Of a stretch of 12,746 nucleotides of DNA, positions 1-7,054 are shown piece after piece. The translations under genes and the position numbers were made by a program. The stretch's first letter is position 1, and every line of letters starts with the position of its first letter. The DNA is from Lentzea sp. (GTDB taxonomy: Bacteria; Actinomycetota; Actinomycetes; Mycobacteriales; Pseudonocardiaceae), in assembly GCA_030146905.1 (NCBI GenBank), contig JASLAV010000367.1:1-12746 (forward strand), written 5' to 3'. The notes below the pieces were generated by a model that searched no databases, was not told the origin of the DNA, and saw only the letters and a program-made list of their open reading frames with translations.

Positions 1-2
1 TC

Positions 3-1175
3 CTCGGCTTCGGGCTTCGCGGTTCGATCGCCCGCACCGCCCACCGCCCCGGCGCGGGTAGCCGAGTCAGCGCACTCGCCGAGCACGACGCGGCCGCGCG
101 GGCGGACGCGGACCAGGCCTTCCCCGGCGCACTGATCACCGCTGACCACCGAGAAGTCATCGAGTCCCCGGACGTGGACGCGATCGTCGTCCTCACCCCC
201 GATCACACCCACGCCGATCTCGCGTGCCAGGCGCTCAAAGCGGGCAAGCCCGTCTTCGTCGAGAAACCCCTGGACATCTCGATCGAGCGGTGCGACGAAC
301 TACTGCGCACCGCCTACGAGACCGGCAGCCGCCTCTACGTCGGGCACAACATGCGGCACATGCCGGTGGTCCGCCTCATGCGCGACATCATCACGAGAGG
401 AGAGATCGGTCAGGTCAAAACGGTGTGGGTGCGGCACTTCGTCGGCTCCGGCGGCGACTACTACTTCAAGGACTGGCACGCCGAACGCCGCTACACCAAC
501 GGACTGCTGCTGCAGAAGGCCAGCCACGACCTCGACGTCCTGCACTGGCTCGCGAACGGCTACACCCAGCAGGTGCAGGCTTTCGGTGACCTGATGGTCT
601 ACGGCGACGTCTCGCACCGGCGTCTCCCCGGCGAGCCCAAGTACGCCGACTGGCACAACGAGGACGGCAACTGGCCACCGCGCACCCAGCGCGGGCTGAA
701 CCCCGTCATCGACGTCGAGGACGTGTCGCTGGTGAACCTGCGTCTGGACAACGGAGTGCTGGCCGCCTACCAGCAGTGCCACTTCACCCCGGACTACTGG
801 CGCAACTACACCGTCATCGGTGACGCCGGCCGCTTGGAGAACTTCGGCGACGGGCCTGGCGCGGTGGTGAAGGTCTGGAACTCCCGCCGTCCTTCTTACA
901 GCAACCAGGCCGATGTTCACTACGACGTGCCGAGCATCGAGGAAGACGACGGACACGGTGGTGCCGACTCGCTCCTCGTCGACGAGTTCCTGCGTTTCGC
1001 GCGGGAAGGCGGCATCACGGACACCTCGCCCGTCGCCGCACGCATGGCTGTCGCCGCCGGCGTGCGGGCCACCGAGTCCCTTCGCACCGGCGGCATCCCG
1101 CACGACGTGCAGAACCTCGCCCCGGAGCTGGTGTCGTACTTCGAGAGCGGGCAGGACACATCGGCGCGGTTGTAG
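3..1175 (+). CDS. Gfo/Idh/MocA-family NAD(P)-dependent oxidoreductase, 5' end outside window
   Basis: The frame is open from the first bases of the window, so the true start lies upstream. The first visible residues, LGFGLRGS, are the glycine-rich dinucleotide-binding turn of a Rossmann fold, so only a few N-terminal residues are missing. The conserved EKP motif of this family (bases 261-269) follows the segment AIVVLTPDHTHADLA. The C-terminal alpha/beta domain carries ASHDLDVLHW (His codon at 525), the usual place of the catalytic His/Asp region. About 390 residues are visible, within the normal family range. These cytoplasmic enzymes oxidise or reduce sugars, inositols or related polyols. 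The substrate cannot be read from the sequence, and the next gene is far away and on the other strand, so context does not help. Family assignment is firm; the specific reaction is unknown. Confidence 0.93.
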   Translation, partial: LGFGLRGSIARTAHRPGAGSRVSALAEHDAAARADADQAFPGALITADHREVIESPDVDAIVVLTPDHTHADLACQALKAGKPVFVEKPLDISIERCDELLRTAYETGSRLYVGHNMRHMPVVRLMRDIITRGEIGQVKTVWVRHFVGSGGDYYFKDWHAERRYTNGLLLQKASHDLDVLHWLANGYTQQVQAFGDLMVYGDVSHRRLPGEPKYADWHNEDGNWPPRTQRGLNPVIDVEDVSLVNLRLDNGVLAAYQQCHFTPDYWRNYTVIGDAGRLENFGDGPGAVVKVWNSRRPSYSNQADVHYDVPSIEEDDGHGGADSLLVDEFLRFAREGGITDTSPVAARMAVAAGVRATESLRTGGIPHDVQNLAPELVSYFESGQDTSARL

Positions 1176-1475
1176 ATCGAACCTGGCCGGGTGGCCGACA
1201 TGGAGACGGGCGCCCGGTGTCTGATCACGTCAACGGCAGGCGGATCCGGAACGCGGAGCCTTCCCGGTGCTGGTCACCGATCTCCTGCCGCCATTGGCCC
1301 TGAACTCGGCGATGACAGGCCTGTTGATGTCACTCGCGTCCGCTCCGTCGGGGGCATCGTCAGTGCCGCTGGACCGAGGCCACGAGATCGCCACGTCGCA
1401 GCAGGCAGTGACAGCACCGCAGCACGAACCCGTTGTCTTGCTCGAATTCGTGCTGCGGCGCGATTGTGGTGGATG
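1176..1475. other. Gap after the oxidoreductase, mostly decayed sequence
   Basis: This 300-base stretch has no convincing intact gene. The reading frames crossing it on both strands lack ribosome binding sites and family resemblance. Its only recognisable content is the possible histidine-kinase tail at 1225-1331 on the minus strand, listed separately. I saw no clear terminator hairpin directly after the oxidoreductase stop. Confidence 0.5.
1225..1331 (-). pseudogene. Possible relic of a histidine-kinase ATPase C-terminus
   Basis: On the minus strand one frame reads AEFRANGGRRSVTSTG and the next reads EGSAFRIRLPLT followed by a stop (1225-1227). Joined across a one-base frameshift near 1264, the two resemble the last strand-turn-strand of a HATPase_c domain, GGxxxVxSxxGxGSxFxxxLPL. 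No kinase sequence, start codon or ribosome binding site is found upstream, so if real this is a fragment. An alternative for the first half is the N-terminus of a deazaflavin-dependent nitroreductase, where a similar EFRANGG string occurs. Both readings come from memory of family patterns and the match is short. Confidence 0.33.
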
Positions 1476-1709
1476 TCAGCCGTTGAGACGGCGGCTGAGA
1501 ATTTCCTTCCCCTGCTCGGCACCCTTGCGGCTTTCCCCCTGCGCGCGGCGGAAGAACTCCGCCAGCTCGCTGTCGCCCGCCTGCTCGGCGTCAGCGATGT
1601 AGGTCTCCAGTCGCAGAGCGTTGCTCAGGCACGCCTCGACGAACCAGATGATGTTGTAGTCCTTGTCGCGGGTTCCGGTGACCTGACCTGTCTCGGCAGC
1701 AGACGACAC
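1476..1709 (-). CDS. Small conserved actinobacterial helical protein, 77 residues, function unknown
   Basis: The product is 77 residues, rich in charged residues and alanine, and predicted almost wholly helical. It carries the segments TGTRDKDYNIIWFVEACLSN, ETYIADAEQAGD and AEFFRRAQGESRKGAEQG. I recall similar short proteins of 70-80 residues as hypothetical proteins in actinobacteria; their function is not known to me. The GTG at 1707-1709 was chosen because AAGGAG (1715-1720) lies five bases upstream and because this start gives the length of the recalled family. The frame stays open upstream to 2033, including an ATG at 1815-1817, but that extension has no good ribosome binding site and reads like non-coding sequence. 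No signal peptide or membrane segment is seen. The two-helix pattern with spaced acidic residues could suggest a ferritin-like or protein-binding bundle, which is speculation. Confidence 0.8.
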   Translation of the reverse strand: MSSAAETGQVTGTRDKDYNIIWFVEACLSNALRLETYIADAEQAGDSELAEFFRRAQGESRKGAEQGKEILSRRLNG

Positions 1710-1714
1710 TGCTT

Positions 1715-1720
1715 CTCCTT
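1715..1720 (-). promoter_or_regulatory. Ribosome binding site deciding the start of the 77-residue gene
   Basis: AAGGAG on the minus strand, five bases before the GTG at 1709. It is the only strong Shine-Dalgarno match upstream of the conserved part and argues against the longer open frame. Confidence 0.7.
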
Positions 1721-1923
1721 CGTCGTAGGTCTCCGCCGACGCAAAGGCCTTCACATCACGGATCACAGCGCCAGCGGCTTGAGCACGGGGTACCCAGAGC
1801 ACACGAGTTTTCGACATGTCGGGCGGCACCTGCTGGTCGAGTGTGCCGCGCTGCCCGCGATCGAGGCGAACGGCTCCGACGGCACCACACGATCCGCCCG
1901 TCTGCCGCAAATGCTCGACGAAG

Positions 1924-2055
1924 CTCGGTGTCGAACGGTTCCTGGCGAACGCGTTCGCGGCGCGGTGGGGTGTCCGAGCCGCGACGGACGGCGAGGTCGT
2001 CTGGGCTGAGATCGCCACACGACCGAACCGCACCCGACGCCAACTCCTGGAATGA
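1924..2055 (+). pseudogene. C-terminal relic of an RsbW-like anti-sigma factor (HATPase_c_2)
   Basis: One plus-strand frame contains LANAFAARWGVRAATDGEVV and then WAEIATRP before a stop at 2053-2055. RsbW/SpoIIAB-type serine kinases of actinobacteria typically end with a GL-V-LA-RWGV helix, a short loop ending in GK or GE, and VWxEL, which this matches. Upstream in this frame the sequence is proline/arginine-rich with no N-box, no ATP-lid glycines and no ribosome binding site. The adjacent frame (PAIEANGSDGTTRSARL) may hold further degraded sequence. I read it as a relic of a stand-alone anti-sigma factor next to the intact partner-switching operon. The match covers only about 40 residues. 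Confidence 0.42.
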
Positions 2056-2091
2056 CGTCATGAGCGCGGCACTGACTTCCGTTCTCGCCTG

Positions 2092-2409
2092 CTACGGACG
2101 TCGGCCGTGCTCGGAGGAGTCTTCCGCGACGCGGACAGCGGTCATCTCGGCGAGCCCGGAGATGGCCACCACGGGCTCCAGCAAAGGAGTGGTGATGAGC
2201 TCGATGCGGTCAGCGCGCCCGAACAGGACGCTCAAGCCGGCGCTGTCGAGGTAGTCCACCTCGGTGAGATCGACCACCAGCCTTCCCGGGATGTCGTCGA
2301 GTGCGGCGGCGAACGCGTCGCTGTTGCTCATGTCGATCTCACCAGCGGCCTTGAGGACCAGGATGCCGTCCGGACCGCGACCGGAGGTGAAGGTGAGCGG
2401 CGTGGTCAT
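2092..2409 (-). CDS. STAS-domain anti-sigma factor antagonist (RsbV/SpoIIAA type)
   Basis: The protein is 105 residues, a single STAS domain. The hallmark segment VVDLTEVDYLDSAGLSVLFG places the conserved phosphorylatable serine at about residue 56 (DSAG). In this family the unphosphorylated antagonist binds an RsbW-type anti-sigma kinase and frees the sigma factor; the kinase phosphorylates the serine and a PP2C phosphatase reverses this. The start codon overlaps the stop of the upstream gene (TGATG on the minus strand), and TGAGGA lies seven bases before the ATG. The two are therefore co-transcribed and probably translationally coupled. The upstream product contains both an RsbW-like ATPase and a SpoIIE phosphatase domain, so this STAS protein is its most likely substrate. 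The sigma factor finally controlled is not in the window, unless it is the ECF factor far to the right, which would be atypical. Confidence 0.93.
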   Translation of the reverse strand: MTTPLTFTSGRGPDGILVLKAAGEIDMSNSDAFAAALDDIPGRLVVDLTEVDYLDSAGLSVLFGRADRIELITTPLLEPVVAISGLAEMTAVRVAEDSSEHGRRP

Positions 2410-5400
2410 CAGTGAATCCTCAGGTGCATGTCGACCGTGGTGCCGACTGGGCCGGGGGTGATCGCGACGTGCTGCATCATCGCGCGCATCAGGGCGATTC
2501 CGCGCCCGCGGTTCGAGTCGACGTCCTGGCGGGGCACCTTCCACCGGCCGGAGTCCCTCACCGTCAGGTACAGGTCGTCCGCCAGCGCCTCGACTCTCAA
2601 CCAGACGCCGTGCAACCCGTTGCCGCGCCTTCCGTGCTCGACGGCGTTCGCGCAGGCCTCGCCCGCGGCGACCAGGACGCTCTGCACGGCGTGAGGGGGC
2701 AATCCGCATTTGCCCAGCCAGGTGCGCAGAGTTCGCCGGATTGGTGCCAGCTGTGCGGATTCGGCGGGGAACGACAGCTCCAGTGGGGCGGGGTGGCGGT
2801 AGAGCAGCAGGGCGACGTCGTCGTCGTAGCCTCCGGCGGGAGCGAGTCGGTCCATCAACCGGGTGGCCAGATCGTCGAGGGCGGTGTCGCTGCCCTTCTG
2901 AACGATTTCACCGGCCTCACCGATGCCGACGGTCAACGGACGGCGACGCCGCTCGACGAGTCCATCGGTGTACATCAACACCGTGGCGCGGGGCGGCAGG
3001 GTGAACTCCGCTTCGGGGCGCTGGGCTCCGAGCCGCACCGCGAGCGGGGTCGAGCTTGCTTGGTTGAGCAGAAGGGTGGCGCCGTCGGGGCCAGCCAGGA
3101 TCGCGGGTGGGTGTCCGGCGCTGGAGTAGGTGAGCCGGCCGGTTTCCGGGTCGAAGATTCCGCAGAAGACGGTGGTGCACACCGCACCGGGCACATCTGC
3201 GGCGAAGTAGTCCAGGGCCATGAGGGTGCGAGCGGGGCCGGTCTGCTGCAGCAGCAGGGCTCGGCAGGCGCTGCGCAGCTGTCCCATGACCGCGGCGGCT
3301 TCCAGGCCGCGGCCGACGCAGTCGCCTACGACGATGCCGATGCGGCCGTCGGGCAGGCTCACGGTGTCATACCAGTCGCCACCGATCTCCAGCGGCCGAG
3401 CCGCGGGTTCGTAGCGGACGACGAAGCCGTCGGGCAGCCGGGAGGGACCGAGAATGGCGCGTTGCAGGGCCAGGGCGGCTTCACGCTGCTGATCGATCTG
3501 GTGCGCGCGGCTCAACGCCTGGGCCAGGTGTCCTGCCAGCAGCGACAACAGCAGTTCGTCCTGATCGGTGAACTGACGGCGCCCACCGAGCTCCAGCCAG
3601 AGCACCATGAGCCCCTCAGGGTGCTCCAGCGTCACCCCGGTACCCCTGGTGCCGTGGCCCACCGGGCTCAACGCGGGCCGCTCGCGCAGTCCGGTGAGAA
3701 CCGCCCGGAAACCTTCATCCGCATCCGCCCAGGACAGCTCGGGGTCGGTACCGGTCAGGGACGGCTTGTCACGATCAGTGAAGGCCACTGCCAGCACGCG
3801 GTCGGCGCGCCACAGGTTTTGGAGTTCCTGCAGCGCGCCGGTCAGGGCTTCGGATTGACTGGAGGCCTGGGACAGACGCACGCTCAGCGCCGCGAGGGCG
3901 GTCTCGCGCTGAATGGCGTAGTGCTCGGCGGTGACGTCGCGGAAGGTGCCCACCACCACGGTGCGTCCGGTGTCCGGGTCCCGGGCCGGGTTGAACATGA
4001 CGCTGACCCACAGCAGGTGGCCGTCGCGGTGGGTGACCGGGAAGGTGTAAGTGCCCTGGCTCCGGCTGAGCAGACCGGAGAAGGCTTCCTCGACCTGCCG
4101 GTGGCCTTCGGGATCGGTTGTGGCGTCCGGCCACCACGGGTGGATGGGGGTGTACGGCAGGCCCTCGGGACCGTAGCCGAGGATGTCGGTGAATGCGGTG
4201 TTGATCTCCACGACAGCGCCGTCCTCGTCGCAGACGAAGAAGGCCTCCTGCAGGGAGTCGATCAGCGCGGTTCGCCAGCGGGCGTGGTGGTTGCGCAGCC
4301 GGGCCAGCTCCACGTTCGCCCGCACCCGCGCCAGCAGCTCAGCCGCAGCGAACGGTTTGACGAGGTAGTCGTCGGCGCCGGCCTGCAAACCCTCGATGGA
4401 CGCTTCCTGCCCGGCGCGCGCGGACAACAGCAGCACAGGCACCGCGGCGGTGTGCGGATCGGTCCGCAGCGCCGCGACCAGGGCCAGACCGTCGAGCCGG
4501 GGCATCATGACGTCGCTGATCACCAGGTCGAACGCTTGGGCGCGAACCGCTTGGAGGGCTTCCGCGCCGTCGGTGACGGCCTGGACCTGGTAGCCCGCAC
4601 CCGACAGCAGCCGGCTGAGGTACTCCCTCATGTCCGCGTTGTCGTCGGCCACCAACACCGTCGCCGGTACGGCGGAACGGGCTGCCACTGCACCGAGGGC
4701 TGGAGCATCGACGTCCGTGAGGGCCTCTCCGCCGTGCTCGGCGGGCAACCAGCGCAGAGCTTCCTGCACGTACGGGTCGGCGATGGTGGACACCGCGGCG
4801 GCCGCAGGGGTGGGCGACAAGGCATCCGCGGGCAGATGAGCGGAGCCGAACGGCAGGCGGATGGTGAAGGTCGTGCCGCGGCCCTCGGCACTGTCCGCAG
4901 TGATGGCGCCACCGTGCAAGGCCACCAGTTCACGCACGAGGGCGAGGCCGATGCCGCTGCCCTCGTGCGAGCGGGAGCGGACGTTCTCGATGCGGTGGAA
5001 GCGCTCGAACAACCGAGGCATCTCCTCCGGCGGCACCCCGATGCCGGTGTCCGCGACGGTGACCACGGCCTCGCCGCCGTCCGTGCGGACCGAGATCCGG
5101 ATCGATCCCTCGAAGGTGAACTTCAGCGCGTTGCTCAGCAGGTTGAGGACCACCTTCTCCCACATGTCGCGATCGAGGTACACCGGCTCGGGCAGCGCCG
5201 GGCAGTCGACCTCGAAGGTCAGCCCGGCCTTGTCGACGGCGGAACGGAAGACACTGGCCAGGTCGGCGGTGACAGCCGCCAGGTCGGCCGGTTCGTAGTT
5301 GGCCTGCATCCGTCCGGCCTCGATGCGGGAGAAGTCGAGCAGGGCGTTGACCAGCTTCCCCAGCCTCAGGCCGTTGCGGTGCACGATCTCCAGGTCCCTG

Positions 5401-6572
5401 CTCGCCTGGAGGTCTGACTGCGCGAGCCGGTCGCGCAACTCCTGCACGGGACCCATGATGAGGGTGAGCGGAGTGCGGAACTCGTGGCTGATGTTGGAGA
5501 AGAACGTGGTCTTGGCCCGGTCCAGCTCAGCCAGTTCCTCCGCTCGCCGCTGCTGGGCCTGGTAGCTGCGGGCGCTGGCGATGCCCGCCGCGATGTGCCC
5601 GGCGGCCAGATCGACGAATCCGCGGTAGCCCTCGTCCAGCGGGCGGTAGCGGTTCAACCCGGCCGCCATGAACCCGTATGGCGCGCCGCCCTGCTGCTGC
5701 AGTGGTACCACCAGCGCCTGCGCGGGCGATTGCCCGAAGCCCGCGTCCGGCAGCCCGGCGAACGCGGGCCCGTCGAGGTCCACCAACGCGGACTCCCCGC
5801 GAGCCAACGCCGCCACCGGCCACACCGCGACCGGGTCGCTGGCGGGCAACATCGTTGGAGCAGCGGGGTGCCCTGCGGCGATCCCCGTCGCACCGGCCAG
5901 CTGCGCGGAGCCCTCGTCCTCGAACAGGTAGGTCAGGGTGAAAGGCAGATCCCGCGGGTTGCGGTCGAGCTGCCGGCAGGAGAAGGCGAGCGTCTCCTGC
6001 TCGGTTCGCACCACGCTGGGATCCGAGCCCAGGTCACGCAGTGTCGCCATCCGGCGTTCGCCGATGACCCGCTCTGTGTCCTCACTGACCACGCACAGCA
6101 TGCCGACCACTGCGCCGTCGTCGTCGTACAGCGGGCTGTAGGAGAACGTGTGGTAGGTCTCCTCGGGGTAGCCCGACCGCTCCAGGAACAGCAGCAGCGC
6201 CTCGTCCCAGGTCGCCTTCCCCGTCGACAGCACGGTGTCGATCCTGGGACCGATGTCGTCCCAGATCTCGGCCCACACCTCGCTGGCGGGCCTCCCCAGT
6301 GCCCACGGGTACTTCCCGCCCAGCGTGTCACGCCGATAGGCGGCGTTGCAGAAGAACGTCAGCTGCGGCCCCCACGCCATCCACATGGAGAACCGCGAAG
6401 ACAGCAGGATGTGAACCGCCGTCCGCAGACTCTGCGGCCACCTCTCCGGTGGCCCCAGCGGAGTCGCCGGCCAGTTGACGGCGGCCAGATCCGGTCCGAC
6501 CTCGTCATCGACACCGAAGACGTCGGTCAGCACCGTCATCGGCTCCAGACCGGCGTCGTCGGACCGCGTCAC
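2409..6572 (-). CDS. Multidomain hybrid histidine kinase / SpoIIE phosphatase / RsbW-like anti-sigma protein
   Basis: The product is 1387 residues and cytoplasmic, with no membrane segment. Order: PAS-like sensor (about 50-170), GAF-like region (185-340), HisKA with ISHEFRTP (His 363), HATPase_c (N-box Asn 481, DTGIG at 508, GSGIG at 538), receiver (acidic pair 643/644, phospho-acceptor Asp 687 in SDVMMP, Ser 717, Lys 739), PAS (765-885), GAF (890-1025), SpoIIE/PP2C (1050-1258; GGDWYD, GDCVGRG, YTDGLVE and YDDD metal residues all present), then an RsbW-like HATPase_c_2 (1264-1385; EACANAVEHG, DSGRW, GRGIALM). All catalytic motifs look intact. The GTG at 6570-6572 was chosen because GAGGGAG (6579-6585) sits six bases upstream; ATG 6537-6539 has GGAG only three bases away, and the frame opens back to 6932 without good signals. 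The combination resembles Streptomyces OsaA (hybrid kinase) plus OsaC (SpoIIE/RsbW) in one chain. It probably senses osmotic, redox or another stress and sets the phosphorylation of the coupled STAS protein. Confidence 0.93.
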   Translation of the reverse strand: MTRSDDAGLEPMTVLTDVFGVDDEVGPDLAAVNWPATPLGPPERWPQSLRTAVHILLSSRFSMWMAWGPQLTFFCNAAYRRDTLGGKYPWALGRPASEVWAEIWDDIGPRIDTVLSTGKATWDEALLLFLERSGYPEETYHTFSYSPLYDDDGAVVGMLCVVSEDTERVIGERRMATLRDLGSDPSVVRTEQETLAFSCRQLDRNPRDLPFTLTYLFEDEGSAQLAGATGIAAGHPAAPTMLPASDPVAVWPVAALARGESALVDLDGPAFAGLPDAGFGQSPAQALVVPLQQQGGAPYGFMAAGLNRYRPLDEGYRGFVDLAAGHIAAGIASARSYQAQQRRAEELAELDRAKTTFFSNISHEFRTPLTLIMGPVQELRDRLAQSDLQASRDLEIVHRNGLRLGKLVNALLDFSRIEAGRMQANYEPADLAAVTADLASVFRSAVDKAGLTFEVDCPALPEPVYLDRDMWEKVVLNLLSNALKFTFEGSIRISVRTDGGEAVVTVADTGIGVPPEEMPRLFERFHRIENVRSRSHEGSGIGLALVRELVALHGGAITADSAEGRGTTFTIRLPFGSAHLPADALSPTPAAAAVSTIADPYVQEALRWLPAEHGGEALTDVDAPALGAVAARSAVPATVLVADDNADMREYLSRLLSGAGYQVQAVTDGAEALQAVRAQAFDLVISDVMMPRLDGLALVAALRTDPHTAAVPVLLLSARAGQEASIEGLQAGADDYLVKPFAAAELLARVRANVELARLRNHHARWRTALIDSLQEAFFVCDEDGAVVEINTAFTDILGYGPEGLPYTPIHPWWPDATTDPEGHRQVEEAFSGLLSRSQGTYTFPVTHRDGHLLWVSVMFNPARDPDTGRTVVVGTFRDVTAEHYAIQRETALAALSVRLSQASSQSEALTGALQELQNLWRADRVLAVAFTDRDKPSLTGTDPELSWADADEGFRAVLTGLRERPALSPVGHGTRGTGVTLEHPEGLMVLWLELGGRRQFTDQDELLLSLLAGHLAQALSRAHQIDQQREAALALQRAILGPSRLPDGFVVRYEPAARPLEIGGDWYDTVSLPDGRIGIVVGDCVGRGLEAAAVMGQLRSACRALLLQQTGPARTLMALDYFAADVPGAVCTTVFCGIFDPETGRLTYSSAGHPPAILAGPDGATLLLNQASSTPLAVRLGAQRPEAEFTLPPRATVLMYTDGLVERRRRPLTVGIGEAGEIVQKGSDTALDDLATRLMDRLAPAGGYDDDVALLLYRHPAPLELSFPAESAQLAPIRRTLRTWLGKCGLPPHAVQSVLVAAGEACANAVEHGRRGNGLHGVWLRVEALADDLYLTVRDSGRWKVPRQDVDSNRGRGIALMRAMMQHVAITPGPVGTTVDMHLRIH

Positions 6573-7054
6573 CGCAAACTCCCTCGTCCACGCCGACCAC
6601 ATCCCGAGCCGATACCCGACATGCGGTGGCCGCCCAACTCCCGCTAGCACCGCATCCGGTGAGGTGAACGTAGGATAGGCGAGCCGTCTCAGGTCTGTGG
6701 GCCCGGCGGCGAAGCCTCGGGGGCGCGAGATGGAAACACCGGTGAAGGCGGACCAGCGTGATGGACGGGCGGTGCCACGAACTGCCTGCCCGCGTCGGCG
6801 AGCAGCGGACGGATGCGGCGCGCCACCACCAGATCCCGGACACCCCACGCAGCGGGGACCTTCGACCGCCCGACGAGGTGATCGCCGCTCGTCCGCCCAC
6901 CCGACCACCCTCATTGGACAGCCGGGGAGCACGATGAGCCTTGCGCAAGACCTCCTGCATGATTTTCGGAAGATTCGGAGAAGAGGGTGGCGACAACACC
7001 GCGCTCCTCTCCCATCCGTTCACAACCAGACGATCTCGTCACACGGGAGGCCCG
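6573..7054. other. Divergent intergenic region between the kinase operon and the second STAS gene
   Basis: These 482 bases must contain the promoters of both divergent genes. A sigma-B/F-like promoter for the minus-strand operon is at 6612-6638. For the plus-strand STAS gene I could not place a promoter: GGGTGG at 6985 has no well-spaced partner. An ATG at 6934 preceded by GGGGAG could start a 50-residue peptide ending at 7086 inside the STAS gene, with no family resemblance. The minus-strand frame continuous with the kinase up to 6932 looks non-coding (arginine- and glycine-rich). Confidence 0.5.
6612..6638 (-). promoter_or_regulatory. Putative sigma-B/sigma-F-type promoter of the kinase-STAS operon
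   Basis: On the minus strand GTTG (6635-6638) is followed after 17 bases by GGGTAT (6612-6617). Actinobacterial general-stress sigma factors of the SigB/SigF group recognise a GTTT-like -35 and a GGGTAT-like -10 at about this spacing. The -10 element lies 39 bases before the chosen GTG, leaving a leader of about 30 bases that contains the ribosome binding site. If correct, the operon that controls a stress sigma factor is itself read by one. The -35 differs from consensus at one base. Confidence 0.45.

Larger units (their letters stand above)
1710..2091. other. Gap between the 77-residue gene and the STAS gene, with an anti-sigma factor relic
   Basis: No intact gene is supported in these 382 bases. 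Several overlapping frames on both strands are open, as expected at this GC content, but none has a ribosome binding site together with family resemblance. The plus strand carries an apparent RsbW-like C-terminal relic (1924-2055). The promoter of the 77-residue gene should also lie here but I could not place it. GGGTAC at 1790-1795 on the minus strand looks like a sigma-B-type -10 element but lacks a matching -35. Confidence 0.5.

Noticed and set aside
1790..1795. GGGTAC on the minus strand as a sigma-B-type -10 for the 77-residue gene
   Set aside because: No GTTT- or GNNT-like -35 at 14-17 bases upstream; the hexamer is part of a GGTACC palindrome and may be chance.
2412..5417. A 1001-codon plus-strand open frame antisense to the sensor gene
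   Set aside because: It is the mirror frame of a high-GC coding region; its translation is low-complexity (Gly, Gln, Val, His, Arg) with no family resemblance, while the minus-strand frame has many intact catalytic motifs.
5484..6647. A 387-codon plus-strand open frame antisense to the N-terminal part of the sensor
   Set aside because: Same reason: an antisense shadow without motifs or a ribosome binding site.
6573..6932. N-terminal extension of the sensor to an upstream start at 6932
   Set aside because: The extension is arginine/glycine-rich without domain resemblance, spans a probable promoter, and the GTG at 6572 has a much better ribosome binding site.
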